Shown here piece after piece: positions 27,488 through 36,850 of a stretch of 64,000 bases of DNA. The notes under the pieces are model-generated. The model did no database searches. It was not told the DNA's origin and saw nothing but the letters and a program-made list of their open reading frames with translations. How positions within the stretch are numbered: position 1 is the first letter of the stretch; each line of letters starts with the position of its first letter. The translations under genes were made by a program, and so were the position numbers. Source of the DNA: Roseobacter denitrificans OCh 114 (GTDB taxonomy: Bacteria > Pseudomonadota > Alphaproteobacteria > Rhodobacterales > Rhodobacteraceae); assembly GCF_000014045.1 (NCBI RefSeq), contig NC_008209.1, positions 372,001 through 436,000 on the forward strand, read 5' to 3'.

Positions 27488-28666
27488 TCACTCCAAAGCG
27501 AGCAACGCATCGCGCGTCAGCGAAAACCCCGATGCGATCCATTGCTGTTCGAGCAGGCGCACCCGGTCACCCAGCGCTTTGCCCTGATAGGTCGGCATCA
27601 GATCCGACGCCTTGATAGGAAATTCTGCCTGCGCGCCCTTGGAAATCTCATCCTGTGCCGAGGCTGGCACGGGCTGGCTGGCAAAAGCTGCGCGCAAGAT
27701 CGCCGCACCGCGCGCAAGATCCGCGTTTTCACGATAGGTAATCTCGGCAAGCGACATGGGACCAAAGCCAAACACCTGCAGTTGTTTTAGTTTTCGCGCC
27801 TCTGCCCGGCTGAGCCGCAGAACGTCCTCTGCCATATCACCCCCCAAGGCAGAAAGCCGCAACACCGGATCAGGCCCATGACCCATTGAGCCTTCAAGAT
27901 GGACAACAGGTGCCAAAAACCGGTCATCGCTGCCGGGCAAAACCCGTGCCAGACACCCGGTCTGCCGCATTGCTGCCACCGAAGGCGCCGGGTCGGGCGC
28001 GCGCAAGAGCTTCATCATTTCCGTGCCAATCCGTTCAGCCGAAAGCTGCGCCAATCCAGCGGTGTTTTGCGCAATCGCATCCAACGCATCCGGGTCGAAC
28101 CCGGCAGCAGGGTCCGCATACCACGCATGAAATCTGAAAAACCGCAGAATTCTGAGATAGTCTTCACGGATCCGTTTTTGCGGGTCTTCGATAAATCTGA
28201 CCCGCCGGTTCAGACAGTCCTGCACCCCGTTCAGCGGATCAACAAGCCGCCCGTCAGATGCTGCATAAAGCGCGTTCATCGTGAAATCGCGACGACGCGC
28301 GTCTTCCCGGATATCGGTTGAAAAGGACACGACAGCATGTCGCCCGTCGGTCGACGTGTCCCTGCGAAAGGTCGTGACCTCAAACCCTGTGCCGCCGCTG
28401 ACCACGGTCACAGTTCCATGATCCAGGCCCGTGGGAACCGCCCTGAGCCCTGCCGCTTCGGCCAGACGCATCACGTTTTCGGGCGTCTGGTCGGTTGCAA
28501 GATCAACATCCGATCTCGCAATCCCCAAAAGCGCGTCGCGCACACAGCCGCCCACGAAATAAACCGCGCCGCCCGCACACGACAGGGCGTCGCAGACAGC
28601 CAGCGCATCCGCATCATGCAGCCACGCCGTGTCGGCCGGCAGGTTTATGACATCTGATCGCTCCAT
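27488..28666 (-). CDS. cca: CCA tRNA nucleotidyltransferase / poly(A) polymerase family
   Basis: A 392-residue class II nucleotidyltransferase that adds or repairs the CCA end of tRNAs. The head domain has GGCVRDALLG and the metal-binding DVDLAT. RRDFTMNALY and the RIREDYLRILRFFRFH neck motif follow. The ATG at 28666 (MERSDVIN) overlaps the upstream Nudix gene by 22 bases. No tRNA gene occurs in the window, so CCA repair cannot be linked to local genes. A poly(A) polymerase role is less likely given the short length. Confidence 0.93.
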   Translation of the reverse strand: MERSDVINLPADTAWLHDADALAVCDALSCAGGAVYFVGGCVRDALLGIARSDVDLATDQTPENVMRLAEAAGLRAVPTGLDHGTVTVVSGGTGFEVTTFRRDTSTDGRHAVVSFSTDIREDARRRDFTMNALYAASDGRLVDPLNGVQDCLNRRVRFIEDPQKRIREDYLRILRFFRFHAWYADPAAGFDPDALDAIAQNTAGLAQLSAERIGTEMMKLLRAPDPAPSVAAMRQTGCLARVLPGSDDRFLAPVVHLEGSMGHGPDPVLRLSALGGDMAEDVLRLSRAEARKLKQLQVFGFGPMSLAEITYRENADLARGAAILRAAFASQPVPASAQDEISKGAQAEFPIKASDLMPTYQGKALGDRVRLLEQQWIASGFSLTRDALLALE

Positions 28667-29235
28667 GCCCGCAACATACGCGCAGTTGCGCCCCAGATGT
28701 AATAGGGCCCGAACGGCACCGCGAAATAAGACCGCCGCTGGCCCCGCCACATCCGGCCCTCGATTGCGAAGTTGTCCTTGTTCAGCACATGGCTGAGCGG
28801 CACGGTGAAAACCTCGTCCACCTCACCCGGTTCGGGACGATATTCAAACGGCTTGCGCACATAACCGATCACCGGCGTCACCACGAAACCCGTAACTGTT
28901 TCATGCGCGGGCAATGTGCCCAGAATTTCGACATTTGACGCTTGCAGACCGATCTCTTCATGGGCTTCGCGCAACGCGGCGGCGGTCACGTCGCGATCCC
29001 CTTCATCCTGTTTACCACCCGGAAAGGCGATCTGGCCGGGGTGGTGCTTGAGCCCCGAAGACCGCTTCGTCAGGATCAGATGCAGACCTTTGCGGGCTTC
29101 GAAAACCGCCGCCAGTACGCCAGCGGGGCGCAGTTTACGCGCGGGCGGCAGTACAACATCCTTGTTCAGGTCAAAATCAGACGACGGTCTGCCCGGGCGC
29201 GTAAGAGCATGCCTGATTCGCGCCAGATCAGTCAC
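28645..29235 (-). CDS. Nudix hydrolase, CoA pyrophosphatase type (NudL-like)
   Basis: A 196-residue Nudix protein of the coenzyme A diphosphatase group. The upstream UPF0035-like segment (LTKRSSGLKHHPGQIAFPGG) directly precedes the Nudix box with REAHEEIGL. The GTG at 29235 is chosen because it overlaps the hslO stop by 8 bases and follows AAGGTG; an ATG at 29280 would overlap hslO by 53 bases. The gene is in the minus-strand run hslO-nudix-cca. Confidence 0.88.
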   Translation of the reverse strand: MTDLARIRHALTRPGRPSSDFDLNKDVVLPPARKLRPAGVLAAVFEARKGLHLILTKRSSGLKHHPGQIAFPGGKQDEGDRDVTAAALREAHEEIGLQASNVEILGTLPAHETVTGFVVTPVIGYVRKPFEYRPEPGEVDEVFTVPLSHVLNKDNFAIEGRMWRGQRRSYFAVPFGPYYIWGATARMLRAWSDQMS

Positions 29236-30217
29236 CCGCCTGTTCACCTTCGGCTTCAAACCCGACCGTTTTCGGGTCAAGGTCGTAATGCGCGCCGCAA
29301 AACTGACAGTCCGCCGTCACCCGACCCTCATCCGTTGTCATCGTTTCAATGTCGCGCGCGGAATAGATGGACAGGCTTTGGCGTACGCGATCCTCGGAAC
29401 AGGAACAGCCAAACCGCACCACTTGCGCGTCATAGACCCGTGGTACTTCTTCGTGAAACAACCGCAGCAGCAGATCACTCGGGCTGAGCTTCGGGCCGAT
29501 CAGTTCCATTTCCTCGACCGTATCGAGCAGGATATTCACGCGGTTCCAGTTCTCTTTCTCATCCCCTTCCACAAGGTCAGAAGGTTGCAGCACATCTCCA
29601 CTGCCATCGCCTTGCGCAACAAACGGCGACGCTTTGGGCATATGCTGTAGCATGATACCACCACCGCGCCAGTGTTCATCGACCTGCGGCTCCGTCGAGC
29701 GGCCAAAGCTGAGCGAAAAGCGCGTCGGCAACTGTTCAGACTGCGCGAAATAAGCCTCCGCACAAGCCGCGAGAGAGTCGCCCGCAATCGGCGTAATACC
29801 TTGATAAGGCTTCATTCCCTGACCCTGATCGATCATGATGGCGAAATATCCCTCACCGACCTGATCAAAGGGCGCGCCATCGGTCAGCCGGGTTTCATCA
29901 TAGCTGGCATAGGCGCGGATACGCGCTGGGCCGCCGGTGTCTTCGGGTCCATAATAATCGGTCGTGATCATCCGGACGGGTCCTTTGGATTGCACCTGCA
30001 ATTGCAGCTTCCAGCGGAGTTTGACCGTTTGCCCGATCAAAGCGGTCAGCAAGGCCATTTCCGCCACCAGCGCTTCGACATGCGCGGGGTAATTATGCTG
30101 CTTGAGAATGCCATCCAGCGCACCATCCAGACGGGCGACCCGTCCGCGGATATCGCTTGCATCAAGCTGGAAGGGCAGAACAGTGTCGTCCCACGCGATC
30201 TTATGTCCAAGTGTCAT
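29228..30217 (-). CDS. hslO: Redox-regulated chaperone Hsp33
   Basis: A 329-residue holdase activated by oxidation. The C-terminal redox switch has the zinc cysteines in CSC (RFGCSCSEDRV) and CQFC near the end, as in the family. The ATG at 30217 is preceded by AAGGAAAC. It is divergent from a Nudix gene and heads the hslO-nudix-cca unit. Confidence 0.95.
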   Translation of the reverse strand: MTLGHKIAWDDTVLPFQLDASDIRGRVARLDGALDGILKQHNYPAHVEALVAEMALLTALIGQTVKLRWKLQLQVQSKGPVRMITTDYYGPEDTGGPARIRAYASYDETRLTDGAPFDQVGEGYFAIMIDQGQGMKPYQGITPIAGDSLAACAEAYFAQSEQLPTRFSLSFGRSTEPQVDEHWRGGGIMLQHMPKASPFVAQGDGSGDVLQPSDLVEGDEKENWNRVNILLDTVEEMELIGPKLSPSDLLLRLFHEEVPRVYDAQVVRFGCSCSEDRVRQSLSIYSARDIETMTTDEGRVTADCQFCGAHYDLDPKTVGFEAEGEQAGD

Positions 30218-30298
30218 TGGGGTTTCCTTATGGCCAGGCGATTGGCATACCGCGTCCATATAAGGGCCTCAACCCTGATGAAAAGAGGAGAAGCCAGA

Positions 30299-30748
30299 AT
30301 GATACCGCGGGTCGGCCATGCGCCGGAAGCAAAGCGTCGCTACACCGCGCGGCCTGGTGCCTATGCCATTCTACCCCATGAAGCGCGATTTTTGCTGACG
30401 CTGCAAGTCGCCGACAGGCTGGATGTCCAGCTGCCCGGTGGTGGTATTGATCCCGGTGAACAACCTTTGCAGGCCCTGCATCGCGAAGTGCTGGAGGAAA
30501 TCGGCTGGCGCATTGCAAACCCTCGAAAGATGGGCGTTTTTCGCCGGTTCACCTATATGCCGGAATATGACCTCTGGGCTGAAAAAATCTGCCATATCTA
30601 TGTTGCCAAACCCGTTTTGCAGATCGCCGATCCGATTGAAGAAGATCACGAAACGCTGCTGTTGCCGGCGGACCAAGCGATTGATGCCTTGGGCAACGAC
30701 GGTGACAGGTTGTTTTTGTCGCGCTACATCTCGATGGGGTCAGGCTGA
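30299..30748 (+). CDS. Nudix hydrolase, small
   Basis: A 149-residue single-domain Nudix protein with the box GGGIDPGEQPLQALHREVLE followed by EIGW. It has no zinc ribbon or extra domain, and the substrate is not predictable. The ATG at 30299 follows AAGAGGAGAAGCC; an ATG at 30278 is the alternative. Its 3' end overlaps the convergent response-regulator/phosphatase gene by 25 bases. Confidence 0.88.
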   Translation: MIPRVGHAPEAKRRYTARPGAYAILPHEARFLLTLQVADRLDVQLPGGGIDPGEQPLQALHREVLEEIGWRIANPRKMGVFRRFTYMPEYDLWAEKICHIYVAKPVLQIADPIEEDHETLLLPADQAIDALGNDGDRLFLSRYISMGSG

Positions 30749-32007
30749 AACTCAAACAGGATTCCGGACACATCGTCGGGAAAATCCGAGGTTCCGGCAA
30801 ATTCACCCAGCTTCCACATGAGCGTTTCAAACAAGGCGGGGCCTGTTACATGATGCAGGTCGCGCAGGAAGGTTTCGAGCCCCTCTTCACCCAACATCTC
30901 GCCCGCAGCGTTCGGGCATTCCGTCACGCCATCAGAAAAGATCATCAATCGGTCACCCGGTTCCAGCTTGGTTTCGAACTGTTCAAAGGTAACGCCCGAC
31001 ATCAAGCCAACCGGAAAACCGCCGGTGCCTTTCTGCGTAATTTCACCTGATTTCCGCTGAATGACAGGATGCGGGTGTCCAGCCTGCGCAATCAAAACCT
31101 CGCCCGTCCTGAGATTGATATCGGCCAGCATCAGCGTGAAATAATGCTCAGTTTCCATTTCATCGAGCACCATCTCGTTCAAAGTCTCGATGGCCTCGAA
31201 CAAGGGGCGCGACCGGTAGGAGCCGTCCTCCCCCTTTTCCAGCGCGATGTTTTGATCCGGCGCACTGCCTGACAAATACCCGGCCAATCGCGCCGTCATC
31301 AGTGCCGAGCTGATTCCATGCCCTGAAACGTCCAGAGAATAGAGCCCCAGATGCCCGTCCCCGGCGGGGTAATGACCCACAAGATCACCGCCCACATGTC
31401 CGCTGGACCTGAGCAAAAGGGACAAATGGCTGTCCCCGATTTGCTTGAACCGTTCCGGAATAAGTGATTCCTGAAGTTTGTTCGCCTCAATCAAATCATT
31501 GTCCAGCGAATCATAAAGGCGTTGAAGCTCTTTCAACGTGTCGCCGATGACACGGTTCTTTTGTGTCAATTCCAGTTGCATTTTAAGAATGCGCTCCCCC
31601 GCGGTGATCCGCGCGCGCAGCTCATTCCCATTCACGGGTTTGGTCAGAAAGTCATCCGCGCCGGCGTCCAACCCTTCGGCAACGTCGTTCTTTTCACTTT
31701 TTGACGTGAGTAGAATGAAGTAGCCGTAGCTGTCAGAGGTCAACTCCCTGAATTCTTTGCAAAATTGAATGCCATCCATCATCGGCATCACCCAATCGCT
31801 GATGACCAGTTCAGGCCGTTGCGCGATACAGATATCCAATGCCTCCTCGCCTGAAGCCGCTTCGATCACCTCATACCCCCAGCGCACCAACGAACTGGAC
31901 AGGATTTTCCGCTGCAGCCGACTGTCATCCACCACCAGAATGAGCCGTTTTTCAACGTCACCTTTTTGGGGCGTTCGGGAAGGAGCAGCGGAAGGCGAAG
32001 CGGACAT
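30724..32007 (-). CDS. Response regulator fused to PP2C-type (SpoIIE/RsbU) serine phosphatase
   Basis: A 427-residue signalling protein from the ATG at 32007; a GTG at 32037 would add 10 residues. The receiver domain (about 20-140) has the acidic pair DD, the phospho-acceptor D71 (ISDWVMP) and the lysine of FLTKPVNG. A helical linker leads to a PP2C/SpoIIE phosphatase domain with GGDLVGHY, DVSGHGISSALM and the final aspartates in DGVTE and DDVSGI. Such proteins usually dephosphorylate anti-anti-sigma factors. The divergent Hpt gene at 32158 is the likely phosphodonor. Confidence 0.92.
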   Translation of the reverse strand: MSASPSAAPSRTPQKGDVEKRLILVVDDSRLQRKILSSSLVRWGYEVIEAASGEEALDICIAQRPELVISDWVMPMMDGIQFCKEFRELTSDSYGYFILLTSKSEKNDVAEGLDAGADDFLTKPVNGNELRARITAGERILKMQLELTQKNRVIGDTLKELQRLYDSLDNDLIEANKLQESLIPERFKQIGDSHLSLLLRSSGHVGGDLVGHYPAGDGHLGLYSLDVSGHGISSALMTARLAGYLSGSAPDQNIALEKGEDGSYRSRPLFEAIETLNEMVLDEMETEHYFTLMLADINLRTGEVLIAQAGHPHPVIQRKSGEITQKGTGGFPVGLMSGVTFEQFETKLEPGDRLMIFSDGVTECPNAAGEMLGEEGLETFLRDLHHVTGPALFETLMWKLGEFAGTSDFPDDVSGILFEFQPDPIEM

Positions 32008-32157
32008 TTGCACACCATTTCTTGGATTACCGCCCACAGTTATCCGCTGACCCTTAAGGTGGGGTGAATGCTAAAATTGGAGGCAAAACAGTCACCTTCT
32101 AAACGCGGATTTAGGATTTCTGCGTCATCAACCCGCAACCTTGATTAGGATGACACG

Positions 32158-32490
32158 ATGATCGACTGGGACCGGGTTGCCGCATTGCGCGAAGAAGTGG
32201 GCGCGGAAGACTTCGATGAAGTTGTCGAACTCTTCCTGCAGGAAGTGGACGAGGAAATTGAAACTCTGGCGGCGCAGCCCGTTCAGGATGGACTGTCGGA
32301 AAAACTGCATTTCCTGAAAGGAAGCGCACTCAGCCTCGGGTTTCGCGCGTTTTCCGATCTGTGCCAAACCGGCGAAGCGGCGCTGGCGCAGGATCCCGCC
32401 GCCAGTGTTGATGTGGAGGAGTTGCAAAACAGCTATCAGTCTTCCCGCAGTTCGTTCCTAAACGACTTGCCCACTAAATTCGCGTGTTAA
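32158..32490 (+). CDS. Histidine phosphotransfer (Hpt) protein
   Basis: A 110-residue four-helix Hpt protein with the phosphorylatable His51 in the motif HFLKGSALSLGF. It carries no kinase or receiver domain, so it must act as a relay. It is divergent from the receiver-phosphatase gene with a 150-base intergenic region, which makes that protein its most likely partner. Its stop overlaps the SDR gene by 4 bases, tail to tail. Confidence 0.9.
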   Translation: MIDWDRVAALREEVGAEDFDEVVELFLQEVDEEIETLAAQPVQDGLSEKLHFLKGSALSLGFRAFSDLCQTGEAALAQDPAASVDVEELQNSYQSSRSSFLNDLPTKFAC

Positions 32491-33281
32491 ACGAGCCTGT
32501 AGAACCTTCGTGGCAGCGCATCACCATATTCCTTGATCGAGCGCGCGCGCAACTTTCGCATGCCCGACACCCAGCGGTCGTGGTCTTCCGCACGAGCCAG
32601 TGCATATGTGCGCACCTCTGGATGAGGCAATACAAGAAACTGCCGTGCCTTAACGGCATGCAGCACGCGATCCGCGACCTGATCCGCCGTCAGCAACGAT
32701 TGCCCCTCGATATCCGCAGCCGTTAAACCAAGCAGAGGCGTCGCAACATACTGCGGGCAGACCAGTGATACCCCGATATTATCTTCAGCATGGGTGATTG
32801 CGATCGATTCCGCAAAGCTGACCGCTGCGTGTTTGCTTGCAGAGTATGCCGCGTCCCCGATCTGGTTCAACAGACCCGCCGCAGAGGCAACAGTCACAAG
32901 GTAGCCACCGCCCCGCGCAGCCATCAACGGGATGAGAACACGCGCGGCATAGACATGCGCCATCAGGTTCACAGACAAACACCGCGCCCAGTCATCACCG
33001 TCCCCCAAAGGCGGCCCAGCGCTCATGACACCTGCGTTGGACACAAAGATATCAATCGCCCCAACCTCACGTTCCACCTTTTGAATGGCGTCTCTCAGGT
33101 CCTGTTGAACGCTGACGTCACATTTTACATAAGCGGTGATACTTGCCCCGGACGCGGGCACATCGACGATGTCGAACACGCAAACCCGCGCGCCCAGCGC
33201 TTCAAACTGTCGGACCAGCGCGGCACCGATCCCGCTCAGGCCCCCGGTTACAACCACTGTTTGACCAGTAAACGCCATCAC
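32487..33281 (-). CDS. Short-chain dehydrogenase/reductase
   Basis: A 264-residue classical SDR. It has the cofactor loop TGGLSGIG, the NAG motif (SNAGVM), the catalytic serine in VASAAG and the YSASK tyrosine-lysine pair. A basic residue pattern after the second strand is not obvious, so NAD or NADP use is open. The substrate is unknown. It starts 6 bases after the ilvA stop and is probably cotranscribed with it. Confidence 0.9.
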   Translation of the reverse strand: MMAFTGQTVVVTGGLSGIGAALVRQFEALGARVCVFDIVDVPASGASITAYVKCDVSVQQDLRDAIQKVEREVGAIDIFVSNAGVMSAGPPLGDGDDWARCLSVNLMAHVYAARVLIPLMAARGGGYLVTVASAAGLLNQIGDAAYSASKHAAVSFAESIAITHAEDNIGVSLVCPQYVATPLLGLTAADIEGQSLLTADQVADRVLHAVKARQFLVLPHPEVRTYALARAEDHDRWVSGMRKLRARSIKEYGDALPRRFYRLV

Positions 33282-33286
33282 GCACC

Positions 33287-34519
33287 CTAGATCACGAACT
33301 GTGCAAGGGTCTCATCATTGGTAATGTCGGTATAGGTAAATCCGGCATCGTCAATGCGCTGAAACATATCAAAGAAATTATGCGGGTCATCCGTTTCGAT
33401 ACCGATCAGAACAGAGCCGAAATTGCGCGCGGATTTTTTCATATACTCAAAACGCGTAATGTTGTCTTGCGCGCCCAGCGTCTGCAAAAAATCCTTGAGC
33501 GCACCGGGACGTTGCGGCAAACGCAGTATGAAATACTTTTTCAAACCCGCGTAACGCTGCGCGCGCTCTTTCACTTCCGGCAAACGTTCGAAATCGAAAT
33601 TGCCCCCGGAAGCGATACAGACAATCGTCTTGCCCTTGATCGCCTGCGGGATTTCCGCAAGCGCTTCGACCGCAAGCGCACCTGCCGGTTCCAGAACGAT
33701 GCCTTCGATGTTCAGCATCTCGACAATCGTGCCGCAAATGCGATCTTCGGACAGGTCGATGATATCAGCCGGCGCAACGTCTTTGAGCCGCGCGAATGTG
33801 CGCGCGCCGATCTTGGCAACCGCAGCGCCGTCCACGAAACTGTTGATGGGCGACACGTCTACGGGTGCGCCCTCGCTTATCGCGGCGGCAAGGCTTTTGG
33901 CACCTGACGGTTCAACGAACGTATACTGCGTGTCATCGCGAAAATAGCTGCGCGTCCCGGCAGACAACCCGCCACCGCCCACGGGCAGAACGATACGATC
34001 CGGGGCATGGCCAAGTTGGTCGAGGATTTCCGCCGCGACCGAGGCCTGCCCCTCGATCACGTCTTCATCGTCGAAAGGCGACAGAAAATGCGCATGCGCC
34101 TCTGCGCAAAATGCCTGCGCCTGCGACAATGTCTGGTCGAAATAATCGCCCACCATCCGGACTTCGACAAACTCTCCGCCAAAGACCTTTGTCTTCATCA
34201 CCTTTTGCGCGGGCGTGGTAACGGGCATGAAGACCACACCATGCACCCCGAAATGCTTGCACATGAAAGCGACGCCCTGCGCGTGATTGCCCGCGCTGGC
34301 GCAGACAAAAACATCACGCGCCGGAATCACCTTGCGCATCGCATTGAAAGCCCCGCGCAGCTTGTACGACCTGACCGGGCTGAGGTCCTCGCGCTTGAGC
34401 CAGATGTCAGCGTCATACTTCGCGCTCAGCAGATCATTGCGCATCAAGGGTGTCGCGGGAAAGACATCGCGCATGGCAAGGGTCGCAGCATCGGCGCTTT
34501 GGCGGAACGAAGGGGTCAT
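33287..34519 (-). CDS. ilvA: Threonine ammonia-lyase (threonine deaminase)
   Basis: PLP enzyme making 2-oxobutanoate from threonine for isoleucine synthesis. The 410-residue protein has the PLP lysine K53 in SYKLRGA, the phosphate-binding GGGGLSAG loop and one C-terminal ACT-like regulatory domain ([10 protein letters not shown] onward). One ACT domain and not two indicates the short form, as in many alphaproteobacteria. AAGAGG precedes the ATG at 34519. Confidence 0.95.
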   Translation of the reverse strand: MTPSFRQSADAATLAMRDVFPATPLMRNDLLSAKYDADIWLKREDLSPVRSYKLRGAFNAMRKVIPARDVFVCASAGNHAQGVAFMCKHFGVHGVVFMPVTTPAQKVMKTKVFGGEFVEVRMVGDYFDQTLSQAQAFCAEAHAHFLSPFDDEDVIEGQASVAAEILDQLGHAPDRIVLPVGGGGLSAGTRSYFRDDTQYTFVEPSGAKSLAAAISEGAPVDVSPINSFVDGAAVAKIGARTFARLKDVAPADIIDLSEDRICGTIVEMLNIEGIVLEPAGALAVEALAEIPQAIKGKTIVCIASGGNFDFERLPEVKERAQRYAGLKKYFILRLPQRPGALKDFLQTLGAQDNITRFEYMKKSARNFGSVLIGIETDDPHNFFDMFQRIDDAGFTYTDITNDETLAQFVI

Positions 34520-34645
34520 CTTGGGCCTCTTTATGCAATCCACTGTCGATACGCCGCGCCCCCGCTCAGGTCAACGCAGGCTTCATTCTTGCCCGCGCCT
34601 TCAAAACCCGGTAGGCCGCGTGGCAAATCGAAAAGGAAGATCTTC

Positions 34646-35866
34646 ATGTCCGCGCCAAAAAAAGTTGTGCTCGCCTATTCAGGTGGTCTTGATACCTCCA
34701 TCATCCTCAAGTGGCTGCAAACGGAATACGGCTGCGAGGTCGTGACCTTCACCGCCGATCTGGGACAGGGTGAAGAGCTTGAACCCGCCCGCGCCAAGGC
34801 CGAGATGATGGGCGCCTCCGACATCTATATCGAAGACGTGCGCGAAGAATTCGTGCGCGATTTCGTCTTTCCGATGTTCCGCGCCAATGCGGTTTACGAG
34901 GGGCTGTACCTGCTGGGCACGTCGATCGCGCGCCCGCTTATTTCCAAACGTCTTGTTGAAATCGCCGAAGAGACCGGCGCGGATGCCATCGCCCATGGCG
35001 CAACCGGCAAGGGCAACGATCAGGTGCGGTTCGAACTGGCTGCATATGCGCTGAACCCGGACATCAAGGTCATCGCCCCCTGGCGCGAATGGGATCTGTC
35101 CAGCCGTACCAAACTGATTGACTTTGCAGAGAAAAATCAAATTCCAATTGCCAAGGACAAGCGTGGCGAGGCACCGTTTTCCGTCGATGCCAACCTGTTG
35201 CACACCTCCTCCGAAGGCAAGGTTCTCGAAAACCCGGCTGTGGATGCGCCAGACTATGTCTATCAGCGGACCGTCAACCCCGAGGACGCGCCTGACACGC
35301 CCGAGTATATCGAGATCGGTTTCGAGAAAGGCGACGCGGTCAGCATCAATGGTGAGGCGATGTCCCCCGCCACGATCCTGACCAAGCTGAATGAGATCGG
35401 CGGCAAACACGGCTGCGGGCGTCTCGACCTTGTTGAGGGGCGTTTTGTCGGGATGAAATCGCGCGGTATCTACGAAACACCCGGCGGCACGCTTTTGCTG
35501 GAGGCGCATCGCGGTATCGAATCGATCACGCTGGATCGCGGGGCCATGCATCTCAAGGATGAGTTGATGCCGCGCTATGCTGAGCTGATCTACAACGGTT
35601 TCTGGTTCAGCCCCGAACGCACCATGTTGCAAGCCGCGATTGACGCGAGCCAAACCCATGTGACCGGCACCGTGCGTCTCAAGCTGTACAAGGGTCTTGC
35701 GCGCACCGTTGGCCGCTGGTCTGATCATTCGCTCTATTCCGAGGCCCATGTGACCTTTGAAGAGGATGCGGGGGCCTATGATCAAACGGATGCCGCAGGC
35801 TTTATCCAGTTGAATGCCCTGCGTTTGAAGCTGCTTGCTGCGCGGGATCGTCGCCTCAAGAGCTAA
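34646..35866 (+). CDS. argG: Argininosuccinate synthase
   Basis: Condenses citrulline and aspartate using ATP. At 406 residues it has the PP-loop AYSGGLDTS near the N-terminus and [14 protein letters not shown], both diagnostic. AAAAGGAAG precedes the ATG at 34646; a much longer open frame upstream is antisense to ilvA and not coding. Repeat copy B follows the gene. The upstream gene ilvA is divergent, with 126 bases between starts. Confidence 0.98.
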   Translation: MSAPKKVVLAYSGGLDTSIILKWLQTEYGCEVVTFTADLGQGEELEPARAKAEMMGASDIYIEDVREEFVRDFVFPMFRANAVYEGLYLLGTSIARPLISKRLVEIAEETGADAIAHGATGKGNDQVRFELAAYALNPDIKVIAPWREWDLSSRTKLIDFAEKNQIPIAKDKRGEAPFSVDANLLHTSSEGKVLENPAVDAPDYVYQRTVNPEDAPDTPEYIEIGFEKGDAVSINGEAMSPATILTKLNEIGGKHGCGRLDLVEGRFVGMKSRGIYETPGGTLLLEAHRGIESITLDRGAMHLKDELMPRYAELIYNGFWFSPERTMLQAAIDASQTHVTGTVRLKLYKGLARTVGRWSDHSLYSEAHVTFEEDAGAYDQTDAAGFIQLNALRLKLLAARDRRLKS

Positions 35867-35871
35867 GGCAT

Positions 35872-35964
35872 CATGCGAAAAACGTGGATCACGTAACGCT
35901 GCCTGAAATCAAGGATTTCAACGCATTACGTGATACTCATTGTTTCAGTCGTTTCGTCAGACGC
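35872..35964 (-). repeat. Intergenic palindromic repeat, copy B
   Basis: Read on the minus strand it starts GCGTCTGACG, which includes the stop codon of the sulfotransferase-like gene, and contains ATGCGTTGAAATCCTTGA, nearly the same as copy A. On the plus strand ATCACGTAA (35888-35896) and TTACGTGAT (35926-35934) enclose TGAAATC-AAG-GATTTCA, giving a long hairpin. It lies between convergent argG and the sulfotransferase-like gene and has no T-run. Confidence 0.72.
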
Positions 35965-36661
35965 CACTATCCAGCGCGGCGGCGCGCATTTTCTCATAAT
36001 GCGGCAGGGCCTGCTCCAGCATGTCACGGTGCCGCGGGTCTACGTCGGGCAACGGGCCTTCCGCCCCGGCGAACCCAGTGCTGCGATGCACCGCGCCATA
36101 CCAATGCGCGGCCCAGATGCCATCCTCGGCGCGGGGTCCGGCAGGCCAGCGCAGCATCGCCGGGTCGAAGGGTAGATCAATGGCAGAACAGAGCCTGCGC
36201 AGGGCTTTTTCCGGGTTCTGACGAATATCAAAGCTGTCAATCACGACGCCCCCCAATTGATCATAAAGCGCGCTTTGCTGAACAAAACCGATCTGATCGA
36301 GGGTCAGGTCATCCCATTTCGCAGAGTAACTTGCGATGACCCGCGCAGGGTGACGGATCAGATGCACATTCACACATGCGTGCGCCCAATCCATGGGGAA
36401 ACCGGCCACCATGTGATGCGGCATATGTTTCATGTAGAGATGCGGCGTGCTTTGCGGGGCCAGGCACTGGGTGGCAACCGCAGCCGGGTCATTTTCATGG
36501 GCGCGCAGAATGTCGTCGCGCATCGGGTGGTCAGTATGCGTCGCGGCCAGAAAGGGCGCATAAAACGGCTCGTCCATGATCGTGAAGTCAGACCGCGCGC
36601 CAAAGCTGTACATCATCGCCGTTGAAAGGTTTCTGGGCCCCGACCACATGGCAATCCGCAT
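35957..36661 (-). CDS. Sulfotransferase-like protein
   Basis: A 234-residue protein with the P-loop-like start WSGPRNLSTAMM and HLIRHPARVIASY, the two PAPS-binding-type motifs seen in a group of bacterial sulfotransferase-like proteins. No signal peptide is present. The substrate is unknown and catalytic activity is not proven by sequence. It is convergent with argG and reads into repeat copy B. Confidence 0.82.
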   Translation of the reverse strand: MRIAMWSGPRNLSTAMMYSFGARSDFTIMDEPFYAPFLAATHTDHPMRDDILRAHENDPAAVATQCLAPQSTPHLYMKHMPHHMVAGFPMDWAHACVNVHLIRHPARVIASYSAKWDDLTLDQIGFVQQSALYDQLGGVVIDSFDIRQNPEKALRRLCSAIDLPFDPAMLRWPAGPRAEDGIWAAHWYGAVHRSTGFAGAEGPLPDVDPRHRDMLEQALPHYEKMRAAALDSGV

Positions 36662-36850
36662 TACGGCACCAACCTTGCGTCGTGATTTGTTTCAAAACCC
36701 ATGATGTAACCCTCCGGACGTGTTGCAAAGCACCGTAAAAATGCCGGTGCGGCGCTTCAAGATGTAAACTGTCATCACCACCGCGTGAAAGGGCATGAAT
36801 GCCCATTGCGCGATGATCGCAATCCCGTCACCTTTGCTTTGAGGAGACAT

